A stretch of DNA of 64,000 bases from Paractinoplanes deccanensis (GTDB taxonomy: Bacteria; Actinomycetota; Actinomycetes; Mycobacteriales; Micromonosporaceae): contig NZ_BOMI01000145.1 in assembly GCF_016862115.1 (NCBI RefSeq), positions 43,899 to 107,898 on the forward strand. The letters run 5' to 3'. The translations under genes and the position numbers were made by a program. The number at the start of each line of letters is the position of its first letter. The first letter of the stretch is position 1. Under the pieces are notes generated by a model. The model did no database searches. It was not told the DNA's origin and saw only the letters and a list, made by a program, of their open reading frames with translations. Of this stretch, positions 8,578-17,793 are shown piece after piece.

Positions 8578-9981
8578 ATGACCCTCGACTTCTTCGACGC
8601 GGAGATGGAGAACGCTCCGCGACAGCGGACCGGCGCCCTCTTCCACTACACGAACGCCGAGGCCGCGATCTTCGGCATCCTGCGCAGCGGCACGCTGCGG
8701 CTGTCACCGTTCGAGACGACGAACGACCCGTGGGAGTCGAAACCGGCCTACCCGGCCATCGCCGTTCACCACGACGACCGCGACCACGCCGACAACCTCC
8801 AGCAGGTGTGGGCGCAGATCGACCGGTCCCTCCGGTTGCACGCCAAGGTGGCCTGCCTCACCCAGGACTGGACGTTCCTCGACCCTGTCCTCGATCCCGA
8901 TGCCCTGCGCGGCTGGAACCGGTTGGCGACCTGGGCACACTACGGAGGCCGGCACTCCGGGATCTGCCTGAGGTTCGATCAGGAGGCGCTGGTCCGCGCC
9001 TTCGAGAGCACTCCCGCGCCCGGAGCGCTTCTCCGGTTCCACGGCCCGGTGCAGTACATCCACGCGGCGACGCCGACCCTCGGCATGGACCTGGGCCAGA
9101 TCCGCGAGTTCGGCGTCGACGCGGCCGCGGTCGTCTACGCTCGGGCCAACGCGGAGCAGATCTTCTTCCGCAAGCACCGCGACTGGTCCAACGAGATGGA
9201 GTACCGCCTGGTCCTCGTCGACCAGTCGGTGCTGCCCGCCGAGATCCCGATCAGCGCGGCTCTGACCGGCGTCTTCCTGGGTGCCGACTTCCCGAAGAGC
9301 CGCCGGCCGGTGCTGCGGGCGGCCCTCGAGCCGTACCCGCACGTCGAGGTGCTCGAGCTCTTCGGACCCGGCCGGTCGCTGCGCGCGGCGCCCATACCCC
9401 GCGTGGCTCTCGTGGACGACAGCTCCGTCGCGCCGCCCCGGCGCGACGGCACCGTGGAAGAACGCATCGCCGCCCTGGACGCGTGCAACGTCCGCGCAGC
9501 GCACCTGCGGGAAGCCGCGGAGAAGTCGTACACCGAGCCGGCTCAGGACCTGATGGACGCCCTCATGGCGATCGCCGAGGTCACGTGCGAGTGGCCCAAA
9601 ACCGACGTGACGGTCGGCAGGTCGACCACGGCGGTCCCGGAGAGCCAACGGTCCCGTCAACCGGGCGTCCCGGGCGAGGTGGTCCACCTGGAGACCGGCT
9701 CCTTCTGCACCGTCCAGAGCCTTCCCGCGGGCGGCCCCACCCTTGTCGCGGCCGCCGCCCTTCAGGTCCTGGACGACGACCGGGTCCGCCTGCACGCCGT
9801 CGTCCGGATCGAGGAGCCGCACCCGGAGGAAGGCATCCGCCCGCACGACCACTGGCGCACGGCCCCCGAAACCACCCGCGCCGAGGCAGTCACCGCGATC
9901 CGTCAGGTGGCCGGCGAGTTGCTCATCGCCGTCGGCGGCGCCCGCGCGGCCTTCGACGAGTTGCGGGAGCAGGCGCGATGA
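8578..9981 (+). CDS. DUF2971-domain protein
   Basis: 467 residues, starting 3 bases after the previous stop. The DUF2971 signature is clear: LFHYTNAEAAIFGILRSG, then LRLSPFETTNDPWE, then WAHYGGRHSGICLRFD near residue 130, and NEMEYRLVL. The domain's activity is not established to my knowledge. Its opening layout (H-Y-T, then I-L-x-x-G) recalls ADP-ribosyltransferase-type folds such as DarT, which is an inference only. Residues from about 340 form a second, uncharacterised domain. The stop overlaps the next start (ATGA), so it is coupled to the SIR2 gene. Confidence 0.7.
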   Translation: MTLDFFDAEMENAPRQRTGALFHYTNAEAAIFGILRSGTLRLSPFETTNDPWESKPAYPAIAVHHDDRDHADNLQQVWAQIDRSLRLHAKVACLTQDWTFLDPVLDPDALRGWNRLATWAHYGGRHSGICLRFDQEALVRAFESTPAPGALLRFHGPVQYIHAATPTLGMDLGQIREFGVDAAAVVYARANAEQIFFRKHRDWSNEMEYRLVLVDQSVLPAEIPISAALTGVFLGADFPKSRRPVLRAALEPYPHVEVLELFGPGRSLRAAPIPRVALVDDSSVAPPRRDGTVEERIAALDACNVRAAHLREAAEKSYTEPAQDLMDALMAIAEVTCEWPKTDVTVGRSTTAVPESQRSRQPGVPGEVVHLETGSFCTVQSLPAGGPTLVAAAALQVLDDDRVRLHAVVRIEEPHPEEGIRPHDHWRTAPETTRAEAVTAIRQVAGELLIAVGGARAAFDELREQAR

Positions 9982-11315
9982 GAACAGTCTTCGTCCTGGG
10001 TGCCGGCCTGTCGCACGCGATCTCCGACGCGATGCCGCTCACCGACGAGCTCGGCAACCTCGTGCGCGCCCGGGTCCCGGAGGCGGCGGCCCGCTCGCCG
10101 CGGGGGTTCAAGGGCGGCTACTTCGAGGCCTGGCTGTCCCGGCTGGCCGAGGCGCAGCCCGACCTGCTCGACCACGAGAACGCCACCAACTACGGCCTCT
10201 TCCTCCGCGTCCTCCACGAGATCCACGGCATCATCCGGGAACGCGAGCTCGAGGTGCTGAAGGGCGAGCCGAGCTGGTGGCTGCGACGGCTCGTCGGTCT
10301 CATGCACGCCGGCGCCGCCGACGTCATCACGTTCAACTACGACACGTTGATCGAGCACACGGTCGCCCACTCGCTCCTGGCCACATGGCCCTCCAGCAGC
10401 CCTGCGGAGGGTTTCCAGCTGGCCAGGGGCGTACCGCCTCTGCACGCTGCCGCCTCCAGGCGGGCCAGTGGGGGATCATTTCGGCTGCTGAAGCTGCACG
10501 GGTCGCTCGACACGTTCTGGGTGCCCGGCGACAGCTCGGGTGCCACGATCCAGCGCTGGCACCTGCTCGGCGGCTGGGGCAACGCCCGAGAGGCTCCCGA
10601 AGAGGCGCGCCGACGGGACCTGCCGGGTCGCAGTCCCTTCATCGTGCCCCCGGCCGCGGCGAAGTCCTCCTTCTACAACAACCCGGTCACCCGCGAGCTC
10701 TGGCGCTCGGCGGGTGAGGCGCTGCGCGGCGCCGGCCGGGTGGCGTTGATCGGCTATTCGATGCCGCCCACCGACCTGGTGACCTCGGGAATGCTGACCG
10801 ATGCCCTCGCCGGTCGCGATGTCGCGGTGGATGTGGTCAATCCCCGGCCGGAACCGATCGTCGACCGCCTCGCCGACCTCGGCGTGGAGCGGGGCCGCAT
10901 CAAGGCCTCTCTCGTCGAGGACTTCACCGACGAGTTGGAGACCTCGGCCGCGGAAACCGTCGCGAGCAAGCTCGCGGGCACGAAGCCCGACCGGTCGCTG
11001 GTCGTGGCGACATCGTCGGTCGCGGCCGCGCGGGTTACCGGGGTGCGCCGCACCGGCGACATCGTGCGCCTCGAGATCGAGCCGGTCGACTCCCTGTGGG
11101 CGACCACGAGCCTCGATCGGCACAGGCCCCGCACGCATGTCACCATCGCGACCCTGCTCGAGGATCTCGACCCGGGCACTCGCATCGTCGTCGCCTACAG
11201 CGACGGCTCCGAGGCGGCGATCGTCTCCGTGGGCGAGTGGCAGCGAGACACCGGGCTCGGGAGCGGGCGGTGGGCCGTGCTGGTTCCCTCGGCCATCCCC
11301 GAGCCCGTCGCGTGA
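9978..11315 (+). CDS. SIR2-family protein
   Basis: 445 residues; ATG 9978 overlaps the DUF2971 stop. The SIR2_2-type Rossmann core shows TVFVLGAGLSHAIS (residues 3-15), VITFNYDTLIEH (116-127), LLKLHGSLDTFW (170-181) and ALIGYSMPPTD. These are the NAD-contacting GAG, N-x-D and HGS elements found in SIR2 domains of prokaryotic defence proteins. No Zn-binding Cys pairs are present. Residues about 340-445 form a small beta-rich tail (RVTGVRRTGDIVRLEIE and onward) of unknown fold. As last gene of the unit it would be co-expressed with the NadM-like and DUF2971 proteins. NADase activity is inferred. Confidence 0.78.
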   Translation: MRTVFVLGAGLSHAISDAMPLTDELGNLVRARVPEAAARSPRGFKGGYFEAWLSRLAEAQPDLLDHENATNYGLFLRVLHEIHGIIRERELEVLKGEPSWWLRRLVGLMHAGAADVITFNYDTLIEHTVAHSLLATWPSSSPAEGFQLARGVPPLHAAASRRASGGSFRLLKLHGSLDTFWVPGDSSGATIQRWHLLGGWGNAREAPEEARRRDLPGRSPFIVPPAAAKSSFYNNPVTRELWRSAGEALRGAGRVALIGYSMPPTDLVTSGMLTDALAGRDVAVDVVNPRPEPIVDRLADLGVERGRIKASLVEDFTDELETSAAETVASKLAGTKPDRSLVVATSSVAAARVTGVRRTGDIVRLEIEPVDSLWATTSLDRHRPRTHVTIATLLEDLDPGTRIVVAYSDGSEAAIVSVGEWQRDTGLGSGRWAVLVPSAIPEPVA

Positions 11316-11318
11316 CGA

Positions 11319-12584
11319 TCAGCGGCGCCGGAACTCGCGTGCCAGGACGTAATGAGCCACCTGCTCTCCCAGCCGCACTCCCTGGACGTCGGCGCTTCGG
11401 TAGTGCACGCCGCCCCAGATGCGCGCCTCGACAACCTCCGCGGTGGCCTGCGAGAAGCTCGTGAAGTGCCGCGTCGTGCCCGAGTCGGCGCTGTAGGCGC
11501 TGAACGCGATGTCGTCGCGGCCGAAGAAGCGCCACAGCGACGTCATGATGGCGCTGGTCGTGCAGGCGTGCCCGGACGTGAAGTCGGGGAACGGCGGCGT
11601 GATCAGCAGCGGCGTCCACGCCGGGTCGGCGGTGGTGGCCGGGTTGCCGTCGGTGTCGGCGAGCTGCACCGCGGTGACCGGGCGCCAGAAGTTCCACTGG
11701 CGCTTCTGGGTGAAGCAGGCGATGGTCGTGTCGGCGCGGGTCACGTCGGACATCGCGTACATGCGCGCCGTCTCCAAGGGACTCAGACGCTGGGTACGGG
11801 CGAGTTGCGCCTTGATCTCCCACTCGGTCTGGTGCCGGTCGTGCCACCAGATCGCCGCCTGGGTCTGGTCCTGGGTGCGCACCGTGCTGGTGGCCGAGCC
11901 GAGCGCCTTCACCTCGTTCAGCTCGCGGGCGTAGGCGGCACTGCCCAGGGCGGGCGGTCCGGCCGTACGGAAGTCGGCGCCGCTGCGGATGACGAACGGC
12001 CGGACGTCGGCGACGTGGGCGCCCTCCTGCGCGAAGCCCGGCGGGGTGGGCCGCCACTGGCCCGGTGCCGTGCCGATGTTCCACGTCGCGGTGCGGCCGG
12101 AGCCGTCGTCACGGCGGAAGGCGATCATCGCGGCCGCCGCTTCCTCGCCGAGCGCGATGCCGCCCCGCTTCGCCTTGCCGTCGCGGATCGGGGCGAGCGA
12201 CTCGTCGTACTGCGCGCGCAGCGTCGCTGCCTGCGCCGGGAAGATCGAGAGGAGCACCTGGTACGCGGCGGTGGCGACCGCCGCGTCCAGCGAGTGGCCC
12301 TGCCGGCCGCGCACGGGCAACAGATAGGGCTCGTACGGGCTGCCGGCCGCGGCGTTGGCCGCGTCGTAGACGGCGCCCTGGACCATGGCGAAGACCCGGC
12401 CGTTGATGTACGGCGGCTGGCGCGCGACGTCGTACGCGGCGATGTGCGAATTGACGGCCCAGGTGACGACGATGTTGGCGTCCCCGGGAGCGGCCGGCGC
12501 GGCCGAGGCGGTCGCGACGGGCATCGCGGCAGCGGTCAGGGCGAGCGCGGCCACGACGGCCACGCGCCGAATCAATCCCGGCAT
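11319..12584 (-). CDS. Secreted vanadium-haloperoxidase-type PAP2 protein
   Basis: 421 residues from ATG 12584, after a GGGGG site. A signal peptide (MPGLIRRVAVVAALALTAAA to TASA) implies export. The vanadate/phosphate pocket of the PAP2/vanadium haloperoxidase superfamily is visible: KRQWNFWRP near 280, FPDFTSGHA near 320 and RIWGGVHYRSAD near 385, supplying Lys, Arg, His, Arg and His. The enzyme would oxidise halides with peroxide or act as an acid phosphatase; sequence alone does not decide. It is convergent with the SIR2 gene (3-base gap) and divergent from the DNA ligase, and seems unrelated to the SIR2 block. Confidence 0.8.
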   Translation of the reverse strand: MPGLIRRVAVVAALALTAAAMPVATASAAPAAPGDANIVVTWAVNSHIAAYDVARQPPYINGRVFAMVQGAVYDAANAAAGSPYEPYLLPVRGRQGHSLDAAVATAAYQVLLSIFPAQAATLRAQYDESLAPIRDGKAKRGGIALGEEAAAAMIAFRRDDGSGRTATWNIGTAPGQWRPTPPGFAQEGAHVADVRPFVIRSGADFRTAGPPALGSAAYARELNEVKALGSATSTVRTQDQTQAAIWWHDRHQTEWEIKAQLARTQRLSPLETARMYAMSDVTRADTTIACFTQKRQWNFWRPVTAVQLADTDGNPATTADPAWTPLLITPPFPDFTSGHACTTSAIMTSLWRFFGRDDIAFSAYSADSGTTRHFTSFSQATAEVVEARIWGGVHYRSADVQGVRLGEQVAHYVLAREFRRR

Positions 12585-12766
12585 GATCGAGTACCCCCGT
12601 ATGTTTCGACCCGAATGACCTGAGCCTGCCGACGCACGCACTTCCCGGCAAGGCATCGACATACGGCTATATCGCCGGTATCGGCTTCTACCGCCTTATG
12701 CGCCTTTGACTGGCTGCCGCCACGCGCTCGCCGAAAAATGTCGTACCGGCGCCGTAGGTTGTCGGC

Positions 12767-14746
12767 ATGACGGAAACCGCCCTCACCGAAGCCGCGTTCG
12801 CCGCCGCGGTCGACCAGGCCCAGGCCGCCGCCAAGTCCTACTACGACACCGGCGACGTGCTGATGACCGACGCCGACTACGACGCGCTGCTCGACCGGAT
12901 CGCCGAGGCGAAGCGGGCCCATCCGGAGTGGGACGACCGCGGCGTCACCACGCGGGTCGCGGCGGGCGTGTCCGAGGGCGGCGACGTGCGCCATCCCGAG
13001 CCGATGATGTCGCTCGGCAAGGTCACCGGCGACGACGAGGTGCGCGCCTTCGTCGCGAGCCTCGGCGGCGATCCGTGCCTGGTCGAGGTCAAGCTCGACG
13101 GGCTCGCCATCCGCGTGGTCTACGAGTCGGGCCGGCTCACGCTGGCCGCGCTGCGCGGCGACGGCAGCACGGGCGAGAACGTCACCGCCCAGGTGCTGCG
13201 CGGCATCGCGGGCCTGCCCGCCCGGCTCGGCACGCCGTGGACGGGCGAGGTGCGCGGCGAGGTCTACATGACCGTCGCCGACTTCGAGGCCGCCGGCGCC
13301 AACCGGGTCGCCGCCGGCGGCAAGGCGTTCATCAACTCACGCGGCGCGGTCGCCGGGTCCATCCGCAGCGCCGACCGCGCCTACGAGGCGCCGATGACCT
13401 TCGCGGCCTACGACATCTCCGGCGACTTCGCCTCCCACCGCGAGCGCATGGCGCGGGCCGCCGAGCTCGGCTTCCCCGTGGCCGGGCGGCTGGCCACCGG
13501 CGAGATCCAGGTCGCCGGCGACGCGGAGGCCGCGCTCGCCGCCATCGCGCGCATCGGCGAGCTGCGCGGCGGCCTCGACTTCCCGATCGACGGCGCGGTG
13601 CTCACCGCCGACCTCGAGTCGACGCGCCGGCGGCTCGGCTCCGGCAGTCGCACGCCCTACTGGGCGGCCGCGTTCAAATATCCCGCCGACACGGGCTCCA
13701 CCGTGCTGCGCGACATCGAGGTGCGGGTGGGGCGCACCGGGCGCATCTCGCTGCGCGCCGTGCTCGACCCGGTCTTCGTCGACGGCACCACGATCACCTA
13801 CGCGACGCTGCACAACCCGAAGTTCGTCGAGGAGCAGGGCCTCGCCATCGGCCAGACCGTCGCGGTGTGGCGGGCCGGCGACGTCATCCCGCGGGTCACC
13901 GCGCCCATCGGCGAGCAGCCGCACGGCCTCACCCCGTGGACGCCGCCCGAGACCTGCCCCCAGTGCGGCGAGCCGTGGGACAAGTCCAGCCTGCTCTGGC
14001 GCTGCCACACCGCCTCGTGCAGCGCCACCAACGCGCTCGAATACTGGTGCAGCCGCGAGGCCATGGACGTCGAGGGCGCCGGCGAGGCCCTCTGCGTCGC
14101 CCTGGTCAACGCGGGCCTGGCCACCGACGTCGCCGACCTCTACGACCTGACCGCTGACCAACTGGCCGACCTGCCGGTGGGCACCACCAAGGCGGGCGGC
14201 GTGGTGCAGCTCGGCAAGCTCAACGCGGCAAAGGTCGTCGCGTCGCTGGAGCGCAGCAAGAGCCAGCCGTTCAACCGCGTCATCACCGGCCTGGGCATCC
14301 GCATGACCGGCCGCAGCGTCGGCCGCTGGCTGGCAGCCCGCTTCAAGACCATGGACGCGCTGCGCGCCGCCACCGTCGACGAGATCGCCGAGATCGACAA
14401 GATGGGCCTGATCAAGGCCCAGCACGTCGTCGACGGCCTGGCCGCCATGTCCGGCGTCATCGACCGCCTGGCCGCCGCCGGCGTCACCATGAGCGTCCCC
14501 GAAACAGCCGGCGACAAGCCCTTCGAGGGCAGGACCTACGTGGTCAGCGGCAGCGTCCCCGGCTACACCCGCACCACAGTGAGCGAACGCATCGAACAGC
14601 TGGGCGGCCGAGCCACCGGCAGCGTCTCCGCCACCACCACGGCCCTAATCACCTCAGAGACCACCACGGCAAAGGCCGTCAAAGCCGCCAAGCTAGGCAT
14701 CCCCATCATCGACCCAGCCGAGTTCGCCCACATGCTCACCGACTGA
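12767..14746 (+). CDS. ligA: NAD-dependent DNA ligase, probably a paralogue
   Basis: 659 residues. Domains in order: Ia helices (SYYDTGDVLMTDADYDALLDR), adenylation domain with nucleophile Lys in VEVKLDG (near 110) and LRGDGSTGENVT, OB fold, four-Cys zinc finger CPQCGE...WRCHTASC (about 396-420), helix-hairpin-helix repeats with GLGIRMTGRSVGRW, and a C-terminal BRCT (RTYVVSGSVPGYTR to end). All catalytic elements are kept, so it should seal nicks using NAD. Some core motifs diverge from the housekeeping form (NSRGAVAGSIR for the usual NPRNAAAGSLR), which suggests a second ligase; the rest of the genome would show this. Downstream of it lies the KAP NTPase. Confidence 0.88.
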   Translation: MTETALTEAAFAAAVDQAQAAAKSYYDTGDVLMTDADYDALLDRIAEAKRAHPEWDDRGVTTRVAAGVSEGGDVRHPEPMMSLGKVTGDDEVRAFVASLGGDPCLVEVKLDGLAIRVVYESGRLTLAALRGDGSTGENVTAQVLRGIAGLPARLGTPWTGEVRGEVYMTVADFEAAGANRVAAGGKAFINSRGAVAGSIRSADRAYEAPMTFAAYDISGDFASHRERMARAAELGFPVAGRLATGEIQVAGDAEAALAAIARIGELRGGLDFPIDGAVLTADLESTRRRLGSGSRTPYWAAAFKYPADTGSTVLRDIEVRVGRTGRISLRAVLDPVFVDGTTITYATLHNPKFVEEQGLAIGQTVAVWRAGDVIPRVTAPIGEQPHGLTPWTPPETCPQCGEPWDKSSLLWRCHTASCSATNALEYWCSREAMDVEGAGEALCVALVNAGLATDVADLYDLTADQLADLPVGTTKAGGVVQLGKLNAAKVVASLERSKSQPFNRVITGLGIRMTGRSVGRWLAARFKTMDALRAATVDEIAEIDKMGLIKAQHVVDGLAAMSGVIDRLAAAGVTMSVPETAGDKPFEGRTYVVSGSVPGYTRTTVSERIEQLGGRATGSVSATTTALITSETTTAKAVKAAKLGIPIIDPAEFAHMLTD

Positions 14747-14912
14747 CCCCTCGGCGCCTCACTGAGCGGCATTCCTTGGTGCCCGCCCGCCCGCCGCTCC
14801 CTCCTGTGGCCAGTGTCCCCATAGGTGCTGTCAAGCGCCGAGGGTAACGCGGGGTAACGGGTCGGCCGATCGGCCGGTCCCTTCTGCCTCTACCTTGTGG
14901 AACCCTCCCGCA

Positions 14913-17666
14913 ATGGATTTTCTGGACCGGTTTCGGCAGATCTTCGCGGCGCCCCGGCGGCCCGTGCCGCCACCCGACCAGATGCGGCGTCGCGATCTGA
15001 CCGACGCCGTACGTGCGACGTACCTCGACGACATGTTCGAAGACGCTCTCGCGGGCAGCCTGGAGAGCACGAAGGACGACCTGGCCACGTCTCGGTTGAC
15101 CGCCACGTACGTGCGCGACAAGTCCCGTACGGACCTGCGTGCCGATGCCGCGGATCAGCTCGACACGATCGGCGATGCGCTCGAGCATCTCGCCGCGACC
15201 CGGTCGGCTCGCGAGGAGATGGGCGGCCTCGATTACTTCTGGGTCTTCACGCCCGGATGGCGGCGGTTGGTGACGGCGACAGCCATGCTGGTCTGGGTCG
15301 CGGCGTTCGCTGTGGCCGAGCCCGGCGCGCACGGCGTCGAGTGGGCGAGCCCGGTCGGCCTCTGGACCGCCTGCGGGCTGGCGACGGTGGTGCTCGCCGT
15401 CGCGCTCGCTCAGCTCTTCGGCCGCATCCCGGTGCGGGCTTATCTCGTCCAGGTCGCGGCTTTGTCTGCTTTTCCCGCCGTCCTGGCGTTGTCGGCGGTC
15501 AAGATTTCTCCGGTCGCCCAGAAGCAGTCCGCCGCGACGGCATTCGCCGTCGTGGTCATCGCGATTGTCTCGGCCGCTGTCGCCGCCGAGACGCTTTGGC
15601 CGCGCCACCACGCCGACTGGTTCGTCAAGGAACGCGTCGGCGGCATCCCGATCCGGCGGGTCGCGGTCGTGGCGCCCGTGGTCGGTATCGGGCTCCCCCT
15701 CGCCGCCCTTTTGACCGGCCTCAATGTCGGCACCGGCCTCAAACGACTCGACATCCCCGAGCCCGACGCCGTTCTCGCCGTCGCCGCGTCCGTCGTTCTC
15801 GGCCTGAACGCCGCACTGAGCCGATCCGGACGCCGGCTGACCCTGATCGACGAGGCCGAGACGGACTTCCGCGCCGTACGAACGGCGCAGCTCGAGCAGT
15901 TGCAGAACCAGATGATCGTGCCGTACATCCGCCGGTTGATCAGCGACAATGAGCCTTCCTACGAAACCGCTCTGGTGGTCGAGCGGCCAGAAGGACTCAG
16001 TCAGTCCTTCGACCCGCTCTACGAGATCCCCACGTCGGCGACACTCCGGCTGCGCGCGCTGATCGACGCGATGCCGGGCGGCAGCATCGGCGTGGCGGGC
16101 CCGCGGGGCGTGGGCAAGTCGACCGTGCTGGGCTCGTTCTGTGCCCATCAGCGCACCGAACCGGGCCTTCGGGTCCTCGTGTCCGCTCCCGTCGAGTACT
16201 CCCCACGAGAGTTCCTGCTTCACCTGTACGCGCAGATCTGCCGCACCGTCATCGTGCAGAGCGGCGGCCGGGTCACGCCACCCGATCCGATCGACGCGCT
16301 CGTCGCGGCACGCTCGAAGCTGGCCTCCTTCGCCATCGCCGCGGCAATCGGGATCGGCGGTCTTTTCATGTTCGCCTTCTCGGCGTTCGGCTACCCCGTC
16401 AATACCGGACAAGCACTCGCCACCGTCCTCATCGCGGTGGCGCTCGCCCTCGCCGCGCAGACCTGGTCCCGTTTCCCCAGCCGGAAGCCACCGACCCTCG
16501 GCGAAGGCGTGTCCGAGCTGGAGGCCGCCGCCCGCGACCGGCTCTACGAGATCCAGTTCCAGCAGAGCATCTCGGGAGAGTGGACCGGGACGATCAAACT
16601 GCCGGTCGGCGCGGAGTCCGGCCACAAGCGGGCCAGCGGCTTCGTACGCCAGCCCAAGAACCTGCCCGACATCGTGGACGAGGTGCGGCAGTTCCTCATG
16701 CTCATCGCGAAGGATCAGGCCGGAGACCCGAAGGCTCGCCTGATCATCGGGATCGACGAGCTCGACAAGATCGAGAATGACGCCCGTGCGCAGCAGTTCC
16801 TCAACGACATCAAGAGCATCTTCGGCGTACCGGGCTGCCACTTCCTGGTATCGGTGTCCGAGGATGCGATGGCGTCGTTCGAACGGCGCGGTCTTCCTTT
16901 CCGGGACGTGTTCGACAGCGCCTTCGACGAGATCATCAGCATCGACTACCTCAGCTTCCATGAGAGCTCAGACCTGCTGAGCCGGCGCACGACGGAAATA
17001 GCGGTGCCGTTCAAGGGTTTGAGTTTCTGCGTGTCCGGTGGTCTGCCGCGCGACCTGATCCGGACCACGCGCACCATGGTCGATCTCGCGACGGACACGT
17101 CACAGTCACCGAAGCTGGCCGACGTGACCACACGCCTCGTGGAACGCGAGCTTCGTGGCAAGGCGGGAGCCGTGACCGCCGCCATCCGCAAGATCGATGC
17201 CGAGCCGATCACGTCGCGGCTGATCCTCTGGTGCGACAGCATCGCGGAGCACGTGTCCGACACCCGGCGCTTCCAGCACGCCGTCGCCGACATCGCCGGT
17301 CTGTGCCTGAGTGCGGCGCCTGACGCTCCCGATGAGTCGAGCCGGGCCGCACTACGCCGCCTCGTGCGGGAGATTGCCTGTTACGCCTTGTATTGCGCGA
17401 CGCTCGTCGAGTTCTTCGCCGGGACCCGACACGCGACACCGTGCTGGCGGCAGGCTCTCACTTCCGCAGACGACCGTGGGTTCGACGCACTCGCCCGCAT
17501 CCGCCGCGCCATGTCCCTCAACCCGATGGTCGGCTGGGAAATGATCGGGCGCTTCCGGGCAGCCTGGGACATGACACCGATCGCCGCGCCGGGCAATCTC
17601 GCCGGCCTGGCACCGCCAACGGACGACACTTCACTCGTGCCGGCGACCCGGCCGCCGGTCAACTGA
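14913..17666 (+). CDS. KAP-type membrane P-loop NTPase
   Basis: 917 residues from ATG 14913 (TTG 14895 is possible). A coiled N-terminus is followed by several TM helices (first near 119-140) and a second predicted TM cluster near 175-300. Then comes Walker A, GPRGVGKST, near residue 397. Two TM helices near 470-510 sit between Walker A and Walker B, RLIIGIDELDKIE, near 609. TM segments inserted inside the P-loop domain are the hallmark of KAP NTPases. A later GGLPRDLIRTTRTMV fits the sensor/helical region. KAP proteins occur in phage-defence and membrane-organisation contexts; no function is shown here. It stands alone, with no coupled partner visible. Confidence 0.7.
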   Translation: MDFLDRFRQIFAAPRRPVPPPDQMRRRDLTDAVRATYLDDMFEDALAGSLESTKDDLATSRLTATYVRDKSRTDLRADAADQLDTIGDALEHLAATRSAREEMGGLDYFWVFTPGWRRLVTATAMLVWVAAFAVAEPGAHGVEWASPVGLWTACGLATVVLAVALAQLFGRIPVRAYLVQVAALSAFPAVLALSAVKISPVAQKQSAATAFAVVVIAIVSAAVAAETLWPRHHADWFVKERVGGIPIRRVAVVAPVVGIGLPLAALLTGLNVGTGLKRLDIPEPDAVLAVAASVVLGLNAALSRSGRRLTLIDEAETDFRAVRTAQLEQLQNQMIVPYIRRLISDNEPSYETALVVERPEGLSQSFDPLYEIPTSATLRLRALIDAMPGGSIGVAGPRGVGKSTVLGSFCAHQRTEPGLRVLVSAPVEYSPREFLLHLYAQICRTVIVQSGGRVTPPDPIDALVAARSKLASFAIAAAIGIGGLFMFAFSAFGYPVNTGQALATVLIAVALALAAQTWSRFPSRKPPTLGEGVSELEAAARDRLYEIQFQQSISGEWTGTIKLPVGAESGHKRASGFVRQPKNLPDIVDEVRQFLMLIAKDQAGDPKARLIIGIDELDKIENDARAQQFLNDIKSIFGVPGCHFLVSVSEDAMASFERRGLPFRDVFDSAFDEIISIDYLSFHESSDLLSRRTTEIAVPFKGLSFCVSGGLPRDLIRTTRTMVDLATDTSQSPKLADVTTRLVERELRGKAGAVTAAIRKIDAEPITSRLILWCDSIAEHVSDTRRFQHAVADIAGLCLSAAPDAPDESSRAALRRLVREIACYALYCATLVEFFAGTRHATPCWRQALTSADDRGFDALARIRRAMSLNPMVGWEMIGRFRAAWDMTPIAAPGNLAGLAPPTDDTSLVPATRPPVN

Positions 17667-17717
17667 CGTCACGCAGCATCGACGATCCGCTCCGCGCCCG
17701 TGATCGAGAACCTTCAA

Positions 17718-17746
17718 TTGCCCGCGCCCGCCTGCCGGGTTATCGT
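17718..17746 (+). promoter_or_regulatory. Candidate sigma-70 promoter of the GH6 gene
   Basis: TTGCCC (17718-17723) and TATCGT (17741-17746) are separated by 17 bases. The match is partial but the spacing is ideal, and the CebR-type operator follows directly. Confidence 0.45.
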
Positions 17747-17747
17747 T

Positions 17748-17761
17748 CGGGAGCGCTCCCA
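17748..17761. promoter_or_regulatory. CebR-type operator
   Basis: CGGGAGCGCTCCCA matches the known CebR box TGGGAGCGCTCCCA at 13 of 14 positions, with a perfect 12-base palindromic core (17749-17760). CebR represses cellulose-utilisation genes until cello-oligosaccharides are present. The site lies between the candidate -10 and the GH6 start, where a bound repressor would block initiation. Confidence 0.85.
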
Positions 17762-17793
17762 AATCCGGATTCCCCCTTTCGGAAGGAAGCATC

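Noticed and set aside
11319..12584. Haloperoxidase gene as part of the SIR2 block
   Set aside because: It is secreted, faces the opposite way and has no coupling to the block.
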